In this document: piece by piece, positions 15,016-24,649 of the stretch
How the letters are laid out: each line of letters begins with the position of its first letter
How positions within the stretch are numbered: position 1 is the stretch's first letter
Source: Planoprotostelium fungivorum
Lineage: Eukaryota; Evosea; Variosea; Cavosteliida; Cavosteliaceae
Length of the DNA stretch: 64,000 nt
Direction: 5' to 3'
Assembly (NCBI GenBank): GCA_003024175.1
Contig: MDYQ01000128.1
Span: 1-64,000, forward strand
The notes under the pieces: generated by a model
Database searches by the model: none
What the model was told of the DNA's origin: nothing
What the model saw: only the letters and a program-made list of their open reading frames with translations
Position numbers and translations under genes: made by a program

Positions 15016-15856
15016 GGCTGATCCTCTTTCCGTGGAATGTTTAGATTTTTGCGTGCGATGCACGGTCCGATCTGGCTGATGTCTCAAATTGTAAATAAAT
15101 GTTGCATAATTGTCTTTGTGGTCGGGTTCTTTCCTCTCGCTGAGAGAGGGACGGACTAAGATGGAATTTAGGGTGGCATTTCCATTGCCGCCCAAGATTA
15201 AGGGGTCACCCAGCCTCAGAACTCAGATTCCAAAACAGAAGTCGCAGTCGATGACCAATGGAATGGTCTCCAGTCACGATGTCACAGAGCTCATTTGAAA
15301 GCCAACCTTGAAGAAAGAGGGAACTTGTATCAGAGAGCGAAAAACGTGGAAATCAAAGGCCTGTAACCTCATCTTCCACAGTGGACACCTTCAATGATTT
15401 ATTTTGTTATGAAGACTTGCAAGACGCGTCATAGTGCGAATGCTGTTGGCTTGTCCTCTCGTATATCCATCATGAGAACAACGAGGCGATTCGAAACGCA
15501 TCGCGATGTCGCACAACTGACGGCTGATCATAAGTCGATGATTCGTTATGGACGATGAGACCAACAGAAGGAGAGCCGATGAATCGTTGGAAACACTCGA
15601 TCATCTGCGGTTGTGTCATCACCTGAACCGCCAGTCAATCAAACTGTGGAGGTCAAGTGTTTCAACGAAGAACATGAGACAAACTTGATTTATTCTGGAA
15701 TAAACTCTTTCTTCATGAAGTACCTTCTACGATGCTCATCCATCTGGCAGCTCTCACCGGATCATTTCAAATTTCCGGTCTCACGTAAATCGAAAATTCG
15801 GAAAATACGAAACCTCCGCCGTCCTAAATCATACACGCAACCTCACAACACAGACG
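15016..15856. other. Intergenic region containing an ankyrin-repeat relic
   Basis: This holds the F-box gene promoter, a decayed ankyrin-type fragment (about 15425-15610) and the upstream region of the decarboxylase gene. The equivalent right-arm stretch (about 47396-48434) is roughly 198 bp longer. The flanks align as reverse complements between the arms, but the ankyrin fragment aligns on the same strand. Confidence 0.6.
15425..15610 (+). pseudogene. Ankyrin-repeat gene relic (short left copy)
   Basis: The stretch matches the plus strand of the right arm at about 47995-48180, including CATAGTGCGAATGCTGTTGG and GGCTGATCATA. That right-arm sequence lies in decayed ankyrin coding of the DPSxNxN...VVxLLL type. 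Here no frame stays open over a full repeat and several short pieces are missing relative to the right copy. The orientation is opposite to what the palindrome predicts. Confidence 0.6.
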
Positions 15857-16422
15857 ATGTCCATTCAAAACAGTACAGCTTTGCACCCTTCATTTCAGCA
15901 GGACATTCTGAACAAACACCTGGTCTACGACTATCATCACAAGAACGAGAAGGGAGAGACAGAAGAATGGCGATATGAGATCTGGTTCTTCTCATCCGAT
16001 AGGTCAGCTTCTATCTCCGTCATCATCGTCGACTGACCCTCTTTAGAGTCGTCTACGCCATTCACGGTGGACCGATGAAGGGAAGACTGAATTACCAGAC
16101 GTGTGCCTTCCAATGCATTCGACCCGGCCAGCTGTGGCAGTGCAATTGGCTGGAAGAGACGGGCACCATCGTCTCTCTCGTCTACGACATCACGGAGAAG
16201 AAGATCTCCACTTGCATCGCCTTCTCGAAGGGTCACTGGGAGAATCCAGAGAAAGCTCACGGGGACAAGAGAAACGCAGACGACTTTGACCGATGGAGGA
16301 GCCTGGCTGAGATGGGAAACCAGAAGGACAGGGTGGTTCTCATCGAACAGGCAGACATCTCTGAGGTCTTCGAAGGGAAGGGTGATCTCGTTCCGATCGC
16401 ACCTGACGCCGTCACGTTGTGA
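15857..16422 (+). CDS. Phenolic acid decarboxylase family protein
   Basis: Two exons (15857-16002 and 16047-16422, 44-nt intron) encode 173 residues, the usual length for PadC-type enzymes. The calycin-fold landmarks are visible: HLVYDYHH with the paired Tyr, YEIWFF, IHGGPMKGRLNYQ with Arg in GR, WLEETGT with a Glu in the catalytic position, then ISTCIAFSKGHWENPEKAHG. The family decarboxylates ferulic and p-coumaric acids to vinyl phenols and is known mainly from bacteria and fungi. The spliced intron and lack of a secretion signal suggest a domesticated cytosolic enzyme. AATAAA begins immediately after the stop. Horizontal origin is inferred. Confidence 0.85.
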
Positions 16423-16543
16423 ATAAAGAAGATCTGATTGACCATCGCAGTAGAAAGCTACACCGATCATAACCATAGCTAGTACCCTTCGAACAAATGA
16501 TTCTTTTATTTCGAACTCGATGTGTTATACAGCCAACCGAAAT

Positions 16544-19500
16544 CTAGTTGGAAGAGAGCTCCTTCCAAATGTAATCGGAGATGAGTGTGTCTGTCACACG
16601 ATCAGTCTCTCATGCGATGTCTTTCGACTCACCGGGATCCATGACCCACAGCATACCACCGGCGTAGCCCTTCTTCTTGATGAAGTCGGTCTTGTATTTG
16701 ATGGAGGTCGTGTTCTCGTAGGTGGCAAAGTTGTTACCCCACATACCGTAAGGCATCTGATCATCATGTGTCAGTCGATGATCGCAAAGACGATGAGATG
16801 ATGATCGTGAATGCGAAGATGGTGATCGCGATGATGACGAGATGATGATCACCTTGGCGTTGTTGTCCCAGCCCTCTCTGAATCCAGAGGGACGGTTGTT
16901 ACGCAGGTCCACGATGTCCTTAGCTCCAAGGTATCCTCTCGTTCCGGCACAGGGTCCGGCGTAACCTACGCCGGAGGTGGGGGCTCCGAGCCAGTTTCCG
17001 TTGTTGACCGTCCAAGTGTAACCGTAGTTGGCGAGACCGTAAACCAACTTCTTCACGGGCACTCCTCTCTTGACGTACGTGTTCATCGTGTTCTCGATGC
17101 CATCGAGAGGGGCAAGAGCTCCGGTGTTAGATGACCAGCTTCCGGCGTAGTCGTAGTTCATGACGTTGATGAAGTCGACTGGAGGGGGGTTAGTTTGGAA
17201 ATTTCGATGGAATTTACCGTATTGGGCCCATCTCTCGGGTACGTACTCGTTGAGGAAGTAGGCTGAAGGTCCGGCGGTGGTCAACAATTTTCCGTTACCG
17301 AGGGCAGCGCGGGTTCTGCGGAAAAATTCGGTCACCTTGTCCTGTGAAAAGTCAGATGGTTTTCATTCGAATGGAACGTTTACCTGCTCTCCTCCCTGGG
17401 GGAACTCCCAATCGATGTCGAGTCCGTCGAAACCGTACTGAAATTTCACTCAGTTTTCTTGCAAATTTCCGCGAAATTTCACCTTGTCGAGCCATCCCTT
17501 CACGGAAGAAGTGTAACGATCGTAAGCCCAACCGTTGTTGATGAGTGTGCTCCACGGCTTAGGTCCGAAGCTGCCTCCACCGAGAGAAGCCATGATCTTC
17601 AAGTTCTTGTTCTTGTTCTTCAAAGCCATGATTCTCTTGACGAGGTTTCCGTCTAAATCGTTGAGGTAGCCGTTGTTGCCATCGAAAGAGGCGAAGGCCC
17701 AATTGATGTGAGTGTAACGGTCGGCGGGAACGGACTCGGGTTGTACTTGGCAGTTACCCCATATCATCCAATCGGCCCAATAGCCACTGAAGAATGAAAT
17801 GAGATAAAAATGATTTATTTCGTATGGACGAGGATGATATGGATTCTCAAGACTCACACAAAGACTCTACCCGAGTTGCCACCGTTACCACCGTTACCAC
17901 CGTTACCACCGTTACCACCGTTACCACCACCACGACCAGAGATGACACCGGAGGCACGACAGCTGTTGGGAGTAGTGCCGGGGTTACCGTTCTTCAACCA
18001 GCAACCATTGTCGCCGCAAGTGTTGAAGGCCCACTGGAGGAACGTGAGACGGCGAGTTGTAGACCGACGGATTTGGGACTCACCGTGGTACAGTCGGAGC
18101 GAGCGGCGCACTTGGCCTGGCAGTCCGAAACACTGAAATTTCATCAGAATTTCAAATCTCCACGAGATCTCACCTGGCCGCCGTGGAGTATCCACCATCG
18201 ATATCGTTACCCGGTCTGTCGACACCGTTGTCGACTTGGTTGACCGCAACGATGGTACCGAGCCCTCCAAAGACACAGGCAGAGTCCCCTTCAGAGTCTT
18301 TCTTCGATTGGTAGTACAAGTTCATCGCGTAAGACACTTGCTCGACGGCGTTGCAGCTGCCGTATTTTCCACCGTTGTTGATGTCGTTACAGTACTGTGG
18401 GTAGTTGCTGCAGATCCAATTTCTGGTCGAAGAGACCTCGTTGGCGTCTTCAGAAGAAGGAGACTGTGTGCGAGTGCGGCAGTTGAGAGAGTTGAACATG
18501 GTAGAGCAATCACCGGTGCTGTTGTTGTTGGAGCGGGTGGGCGTGGGAGCGACCGTTGGAGAAGGCGTGGGTGTTCTTCCGTTGACCGGGCGGAATTCGC
18601 GGAAATTTACGCCTGTTCCTTGGACGATATTGCCGAGGGAAGAGATGGCATCGTTGAGGACTTCTCCACTGAAGGAGGTGAGCTGTCGACGGTGTCAGAG
18701 GTGATGGACATGATGATGATGATGATGAGATGGTGGATGGGATGGATGACCTGGATGGGAGCTGGGTATTTGACGGGGACGGGGAAACCATCGGGGAGCT
18801 CGAAGAAGTTGTCTCCGGTTCTCTCTGATGTCACTCGTCAGATGATGTCGATGGAAGATGATGATGGACGATGGAAGGTGACTCACTCATCTTACGGTAC
18901 TGCTTCGTGTTGGGATCCTGGATGGAGATGAAGTTGAGAGGTGTCCTGTGGTTTCTGGCCTGGACCTTCATGTACCATTCGTTGGAGCCTTGGAATCTAC
19001 ATCGACTCAGCGACACTTCATCTTCTAAAGTTCTCACGCGTAGTAGATGCCAGAGTTACCGACGGGGCAGTCGACGACCTTCCATGAGATGTCCCACAGT
19101 CCATCACCGTTCTTGGCAAAGTCTAAACCTCCTGGAACGCAGGTGGGGCATTGGTCATTGACGAAGGCGGTGAAGTTTCCCTTCACTGGGTTGGAACCGG
19201 CTCCCTTTCCTGAGCCAGTGATCTGAATGCAAGATCCTGCACCATGTAAGAATCTACGTGTCTCATTTTATCATGTCGATGGAAGAAGAGAGCGGGTGAC
19301 TCACCACAAGCGGCTGAGCCGAACCAATAGGCAGAAACCATTGCGACGGAGACATCGATGTTGGACTTGATGTTCTGGGGGACGGGGTAGATCTGGCAGT
19401 TACCTCCCGTTCCATCATCTCCATAATAAGTCGCCTGTTCTTGTATCAGTCACCTCTTCCAAATGTAGTCTCTTAATCCTCCTCACCTTTCCGTTCTGAG

Positions 19501-19570
19501 TGTTAAAGAGGTCAGAAAACTGTTGGGCCGCAGCGGCAGCTGCGAGGAAGAGAAGGATCGCCTTCCGCAT
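16544..19570 (-). CDS. Secreted modular expansin-X8-PAN-GH18 chitinase
   Basis: Fourteen exons, phase-checked on the right-arm copy, give about 769 residues. Modules in order: signal peptide (1-16); expansin-like double-psi barrel plus CBM63-like domain (about 29-215) with ATYYGDDG, CGSCIQIT and VNDQCPTC; Pro/Thr linker (about 232-255); X8/CBM43 beta-1,3-glucan-binding module (about 258-345) with YGSCNAVEQVSYAMNLYY; PAN/apple-like domain (about 346-420) with DIDGGY and CQAKCAARSDCTTWAF; (GGN)n linker; and GH18 catalytic domain from about 444 with DGLDIDWE, catalytic Glu 556. The last intron is placed so that GGMLWVMDP continues to a short DTLISDYIWKELSSN end. It looks fully functional. The combination points to breakdown of fungal walls containing chitin and beta-glucan. 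Confidence 0.92.
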
Positions 19571-20097
19571 GTTGCTGCTGTGTGAGAATGGTGTTGGGGC
19601 AGCGGACTTCTATTGACAGAAGTCACAGCTTCTCTGTGAGAAGAAGAGGAGACGGATTCCAGTATGGCACGGACGGCTCACCCTTTTGGAAGTAGAAGGT
19701 GACAGTTTTCGATCGATTTTCGCTTCGTCACACGAGCACCTGAAGTATTAGGTTCTATTTCGGAGAAGGAGGATCTTCACCTATTAAGTGGCCCGCTCGA
19801 AGGAAGTCGCACCTCTGCGGTGAGAAAGCGAGCAGAGAGAATCGATCCTACTAGGTTTGTAAAGGATGAGATGATGCTTGACCCAGCTCGTGGGCAGAAT
19901 TTGTCTCAGCTACTGGTGGTGACTCAGGACATCCATCGTCCACGCGAGTGGCTTGAGATTAACATGCGCTACACCATCAGAAGTTCTGTCTGATGATGAC
20001 CATGTTAATCGCGATTTCTCCCTGAATTCATCACAGAAGATCCAGATCTCAATCAACATCACACCTTCTAAACCATACAATACATCTTTCATTCAAA
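19571..20097. promoter_or_regulatory. Upstream region of the chitinase gene and 3' end of kinase B
   Basis: Both flanking genes are on the minus strand, so the part near 19571 should hold the chitinase promoter. No TATA box or RNA gene stands out, and the sequence is highly similar in the right arm (42944-43470). A short stretch near 19980 (TCAGAAGTTCTGT) recurs downstream of other kinase copies and marks the edge of the tandem kinase unit. Confidence 0.5.
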
Positions 20098-21031
20098 TTA
20101 CACCCTATTCGTCAACTCGTTCTTTCCTCCGATGCTCCACCGTCTCTTCACCAACGCAGACAACGACCTCTTCAGCCACTGATGATTGACCACTTCTTTC
20201 ATCGTCGGTCGTGCCATCGGCTTCAGCTCCAGCATCCATCCCACCAGCTCCTTCGCATCATCGCTGACGTCGGTGTCCTCTGGCCAATAGAGATCTGGCT
20301 GCACTCTCATGCTTGGGACATTCTCTGGATCGAATGGCAGGCAGCCAGTGAGAAGAATGTGTAAGACAATGCCCAGTGACCACACGTCTGAACAGGCGGG
20401 CTCGAACGGCATGTTCCTCCACACTTCAGGTGAAGCATAGTCGGCTGAGCCTTTGAACTGATGACAGAGACCGAGAGTCTCAGCAGCGAGGCCAAAGTCG
20501 ATGAGAGTGAGGTGGTCGTCTTTGCCTACCATGATGTTCTCTGGCTTTATGTCCAAGTGTGCGATGCCCTGTTTGTGGCTGTGTTCGAGTCCTGCAGAGA
20601 AGATGAGAATCGAGATGATGATGATGATGACGGAGTGGTCACCTCTGGCGAGGCCCTTGAACATCTTCTTCACTCGGCTCTCCGCGAAGTGTCCATACGA
20701 ATTTGTTTCGAGAAAGTCAAAGAGGTTGCAGCCTTCTACAAGATCCATGACGAGACAGTGATCTGTCTCTGTGTCGAAAGAGCCACGCATACGGACCAGG
20801 TTGGGATGCTTCAACTTCATGCCAAAGTCATACTCTTTTCGAGCCACTCCCTCCATGCTGCGTGAAGGTGTCTTCATCATCTTCTTCAAAATGAGGTCCG
20901 TGCCCTCCATCGATGCGCGAAAGACTGTTCCATAGCCACCTATTTCAATCAGCCAAAATTTCTCTACACTGTTACGAACCCTTTCCAACTCTCTCTCTGA
21001 TCTGCAGTTTGTTGTTGTCGATCCGTTTCAT
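20098..21031 (-). CDS. Protein kinase B, CAMK-like, left copy
   Basis: Three exons: the ATG at 21031 encodes a leader to VGKG, a roughly 40-nt intron splits the glycine loop (VGKGGYGTVF), and a second short intron lies before GLEHSHKQG. The product is about 280 residues, essentially a bare catalytic domain. Active-site motifs are complete: Lys in LILKKM, catalytic loop HLDIKPEN (Leu replaces the Arg of HRD, as in some CAMK kinases), IDFGLA as DFG, ASPEV as APE and DVWSLG. No regulatory domain is visible. It differs from the right copy at a few residues (LIL/LVL, RSM/RST, ETN/ERN). Confidence 0.9.
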
Positions 21032-22705
21032 CGCTGGCTATCTCTTCTGCTGTCTCTTATAATGTGGTTGTTACTCTTGAATGTGGGATTACCAGGCCGA
21101 TCTCCGTGGTGATCCTAGGATCTACGTCCGACGGCTGCTCCTTCGTCAAGTACGTACAGCGGTCGAATTTATGGATCGTTCACTGTTTTCGCCGGAGAAT
21201 TTCGGAGTACTTTTTTCAGATTCGATCTGGGAGAAGGATGAATCAAATCTGGGCGTCAGACTTATGCTTGGGCTTTAGGGGGGTAGGAGCTATAGAAGAA
21301 GGTAGGCCCTCGGGAGTACAACCCATTGGGATGGGTGAATTTAAATGAGTCCGAGTGAATGTTCAGGAATCACAAGGAGATCTACTAATGGAACCCTCCT
21401 TCTATGGGTTTCTTCTGAATCACAAGAGAAACGTAAGTGTGGAGCGGAAGACTTTGCAGGCGCTCTCAACTCACCTTTCGATCCATGAATGTCAAAGTTG
21501 GGCCGATGTTTGGCCCAGGAGAATTAATACTAACACGGGGCAGTGTGAGTCATGATTCCCATCTTAACAGAGTTGCAGAGAGGCTCAACACCAGCAAAAA
21601 TGCTGTTGAGAGAGCGAATCGTGAGAGAATCGAGAGAGAATCGACCCTCTAGGTTTGTAAAGGGTGAGACGGGATGCAGACCACCCAGCGTTTGAGCAGA
21701 TGATGGCGGTTCGGGACCCTTCTTCGTCAGTCTCGCAGCTGGTGGCTTGAGCTTAACATCTGCTACATCGTCAGAAGTTCTGTATGGTGCTCTAAGTTAA
21801 TCGTCCGCCACACCGACTTCTCATCACTCTAATTAGGCACAGAAGATCCAGGTGATGTCACTCTACTGAAACCATACAATACAAATCCTTCGTTCAAATT
21901 ACATTCTATTCGTCAACTCGTTCTTTCCTCCGATGCTCCACCGTCTCATCATAATCGAAGACAGTGACCTCTTCAGCCACCGGTGATTGACCACTTCTTT
22001 CATCGGTGTGGGGGGTTACCTGGTCGATCTTCACGGTGATGCTAGGATCTACGTCCGACGGCTGCTCCTTCGTAAAGTACGCACGACGGGGGAATCCATC
22101 TATCATTCACTGATTCCGAACGATTTGAGAGTATCTTTCAGATGCAATCTGGGAGAAGGATGACACAGTGATTCAAATCTGGGAGTCAGACTTACGCTTG
22201 CGCTTGTCTAGCTCTGTAAGATACCTCGTAAGGTTGGCCCTCGGAAGCACAATCAATTTCTGCAAAGTGACAAGAAGAACGTAAGTTTGTGGAGAAAGAG
22301 AACAGTTCAGGCACCTCAGCTCACCTTACGATCCTTGAATGTCAAAGTTGGGCCGATGTCCCGAGAGAATCTGGTATGACACTCACACGGGGCAGTGTGA
22401 GTGGTGTTTCTCATCTTTGATGGAGTTGCAGAGATGCTACCAAAAATGCTTTTAGACGATGATCCGATATTTTTTGAAAACTGCAGCCTATAAACGCATC
22501 ATTTATCGTTCTCTGTCTCCTCTAAATGCACTCCACCCATTTATTTCCTTCTATTCGACATTTCTGGGATCGCTGACAGAGTTGAGTCATGATCGATCAC
22601 CTCATACATTCGATCGTTACTACCTCCTCCTTCTCAGCATCGTATCAAAAGATACAACTTCCCGACGGTGAAATGAGAAGATCCGATAAACAATGAACGA
22701 TTTCA
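21032..22705. repeat. Kinase upstream repeats around a deleted kinase unit
   Basis: This 1.7-kb stretch carries two diverged copies of the roughly 600-bp sequence that precedes each kinase gene. The block GGATCTACGTCCGACGGCTG occurs near 21118 and 22048, and ACACGGGGCAGTGTGAGT near 21534 and 22394. The right arm has a complete kinase between its two copies; here only the kinase 3' stub remains. Reading frames over the upstream blocks show no domain and are probably not genes. Confidence 0.7.
21899..22006 (-). pseudogene. 3' stub of deleted kinase A
   Basis: The minus strand retains the last roughly 35 codons of a kinase (ATGAAAGAAGTGGTCAATCA onward to a TAA at 21899), matching right-arm kinase A after about 41207. 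At 22006 the match jumps to the sequence upstream of kinase A near 40325, so about 884 bp holding the start, ATP site and active site are gone. Only a couple of bases (CG) are shared at the join. No product is expected. Confidence 0.8.
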
Positions 22706-24234
22706 TCAGTTGACGTTTATGTATCCCTTTCGCTTCCTTCTCTTGACATACACGATGGCAGCGATGGCTGCACCGATGATTGTCGCTCCACCCACTATTG
22801 GAGCGATCATCCACATCTTCCAACGGCCTCGGATGCCAGCGGTAGCGGGACACACTGTTCGCACGTTAAATGAATACATCTCCTTCTACGACTCACCTTC
22901 TGGTGTGTCTCTGATAAACTTTGCACCCTGGGGAATCTTTGCAGATCCGGGGTCGATCACGTTGATACCCTGTCCATGTGAGATGATGAGGTGAGATGAT
23001 GTGGGATGATGTGAGATGGTGATGATCACCAGGTAATGTCGGTGATCGTAGATGTTGAAATCGATGGTCCAAGGGTTGCAATTGCTGCTCTCCGATTCAC
23101 CTTCGCAGATGATGTGATTCGAATTGTCTTCGTTGTAGAACACGGCACTGCCGCGGGGTCAATCTTCGTCATCTCATCGCGATGGTAAGACGTGATGTAC
23201 GTAATGTACGTACGACGACTCACCTTGAGACGTGATGGTAGCCCGATAGGAGTGGAGGGACTCTGGGAATGGGATCGTCCCAATGGATGACTCTCCATGA
23301 TTCCACAGTGTTCTTGTTGATGTACTGAGAGAAGGCCTAGAATTACAATTACGTTCATCTACAACGAGGCAGAAGAAAGTTCACTTCGTTTCCACAGCGA
23401 GGGGAGCCGAAAGTGTAGAGGTGGATGGGATAATCATTCGAGTTGATGATGTTGGTGGACACGAGATCAGCTAAAGCCACTGTGGTCAGAGCCGCTCCTA
23501 GAGAGTGTCCTGATAGACTCTCAGACGATGATGACGATGATGTGATTCACCTGTGAAATAGATGTGGGGGTACGTCGGCCAGCTCGAATCACAACCAGTG
23601 TTCTCTTCTTTATACCTGCTGTTGCATCAATGCAACATCGTTTTGAATGAGTGTTCACCATTGCAATAGTTTCTGTAATTCAGGGACCATCTGCGTTTTA
23701 AGATTTGTCCACGCTTTCATGAAACCGATGTGGACCTGTAAAGAATCAATGACATCGACATTGCCATCGAATGCAATACCGATGCACCGGGCACAGAGTC
23801 AAACGACTCTCTCATAACATTGAGATCGTCCTCGAGGTTCTTAAGAGAGGAAGGGTTGGTACCTCTAAAAGCGATGACGATGGCGTGTGTGGGTGGATTT
23901 GTCTCGATGCGACTGTAGGGGTCAATCAATCGGTGCCACATTGGTGCCTCACGTGGTTCCTATATATCCAAAAGTGTTCGTCTCGCTATCGAAGACGACC
24001 GATGACTTTTGAAAGTACAGATCTCCATAACATGCATTGCATGTCCACGATTTGATCGAATCATCCGAACAGTACGCGATGCTGCTGTAAACTACAAATC
24101 TGAAGTATGTAAATCCCCTCCTCTGATTCCCTCTCCATCCGTCACCTTCTGGCAAGATCTTCATCATATTTCCACGTTACCCCGTTGCATGCCAAGACGA
24201 AGAGGCACAGAGAGACGAGCACAGCCACCTGCAT
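22706..24234 (-). CDS. Class 3 lipase with C-terminal membrane anchor
   Basis: The minus-strand gene begins at 24234 with a signal peptide (MQVAVLVSLCLFVLACNG). Spliced exons give the lipase_3 hallmarks: THAIVIAFRGTNP (oxyanion region), GHSLGAAL with nucleophile Ser near residue 173, YTFGSPRCGN, DPIPRVPP with the likely catalytic Asp, and a DHRHYL His. After the lipase fold the last exon adds a hydrophobic helix of about 20 residues and a basic tail (RRKRKGYINVN). The enzyme is therefore probably anchored in the plasma or phagosomal membrane with its active site outside the cytosol. The intron before this anchor has a GT donor here but GC in the right arm. Confidence 0.88.
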
Positions 24235-24377
24235 CTCTTTCGTCGAGATGCTGTCGATCTCCTTTCTCGACCGGTGCTCTGAATATCCGAGGTTGTCACG
24301 ACACACCTTGTAACCTTTCATTTTCTTTGAAGATGTGTGATAGAAATCCATCGTAAGTCATTCCTTGAAATCTCCTG

Positions 24378-24403
24378 ATGTCTATACTGCAGGATATAGA
24401 CAT
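24378..24403. promoter_or_regulatory. Perfect 9-bp dyad upstream of the lipase gene
   Basis: ATGTCTATA, an 8-nt loop, then TATAGACAT form a perfect inverted repeat about 145-170 bp upstream of the lipase ATG. The dyad is intact in the right arm (37759-37784). It could bind a dimeric factor or form a hairpin; its function is unknown. Confidence 0.4.
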
Positions 24404-24649
24404 GGTTGTAACATTGATCGACCACAAAGGGTGAACGGCTGCAAAGGATGAAAGAGAAGTAACCTTCTTTGAAGCTCTTGCACCGTGAACCGTCTCGTCC
24501 TTTACGTCTCCATCTTCTATACTGATCGCATCAGCACCAGTGGTCCAGCACTCCTTCCACATGACATCTTTCCATCGATGCACATCATCACACCGCCACA
24601 CATCGTAATTCATCATGTGAAAAGCAACAATAAAACAAGATCAAACATT

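Noticed and set aside
16857-16960. Reading the chitinase C-terminus as ending in GESKDIA
   Set aside because: A GTGAG donor and an ACAG acceptor about 42 nt later give a longer, more plausible GH18 C-terminus (DTLISDYIWKELSSN) with correct phase.
17824-18931. Plus-strand frames rich in VTT repeats and a 231-codon frame over the chitinase
   Set aside because: The VTTVTT run is the antisense of the (GGN)n linker, and the frames cross X8/PAN/expansin exons on the coding strand.
20590-20645. Ile/Ser-rich insert (HSVIIIIIISILIFSA) as part of kinase B
   Set aside because: It is a read-through intron with GT...AG ends. Removing it restores the conserved ARGLEHSH junction in all kinase copies.
21064-21348. 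Possible gene upstream of the kinase (frame with YVRRLLLRQVRT)
   Set aside because: The frame changes between the repeated upstream blocks and between arms, so it is probably noncoding paralogous sequence.
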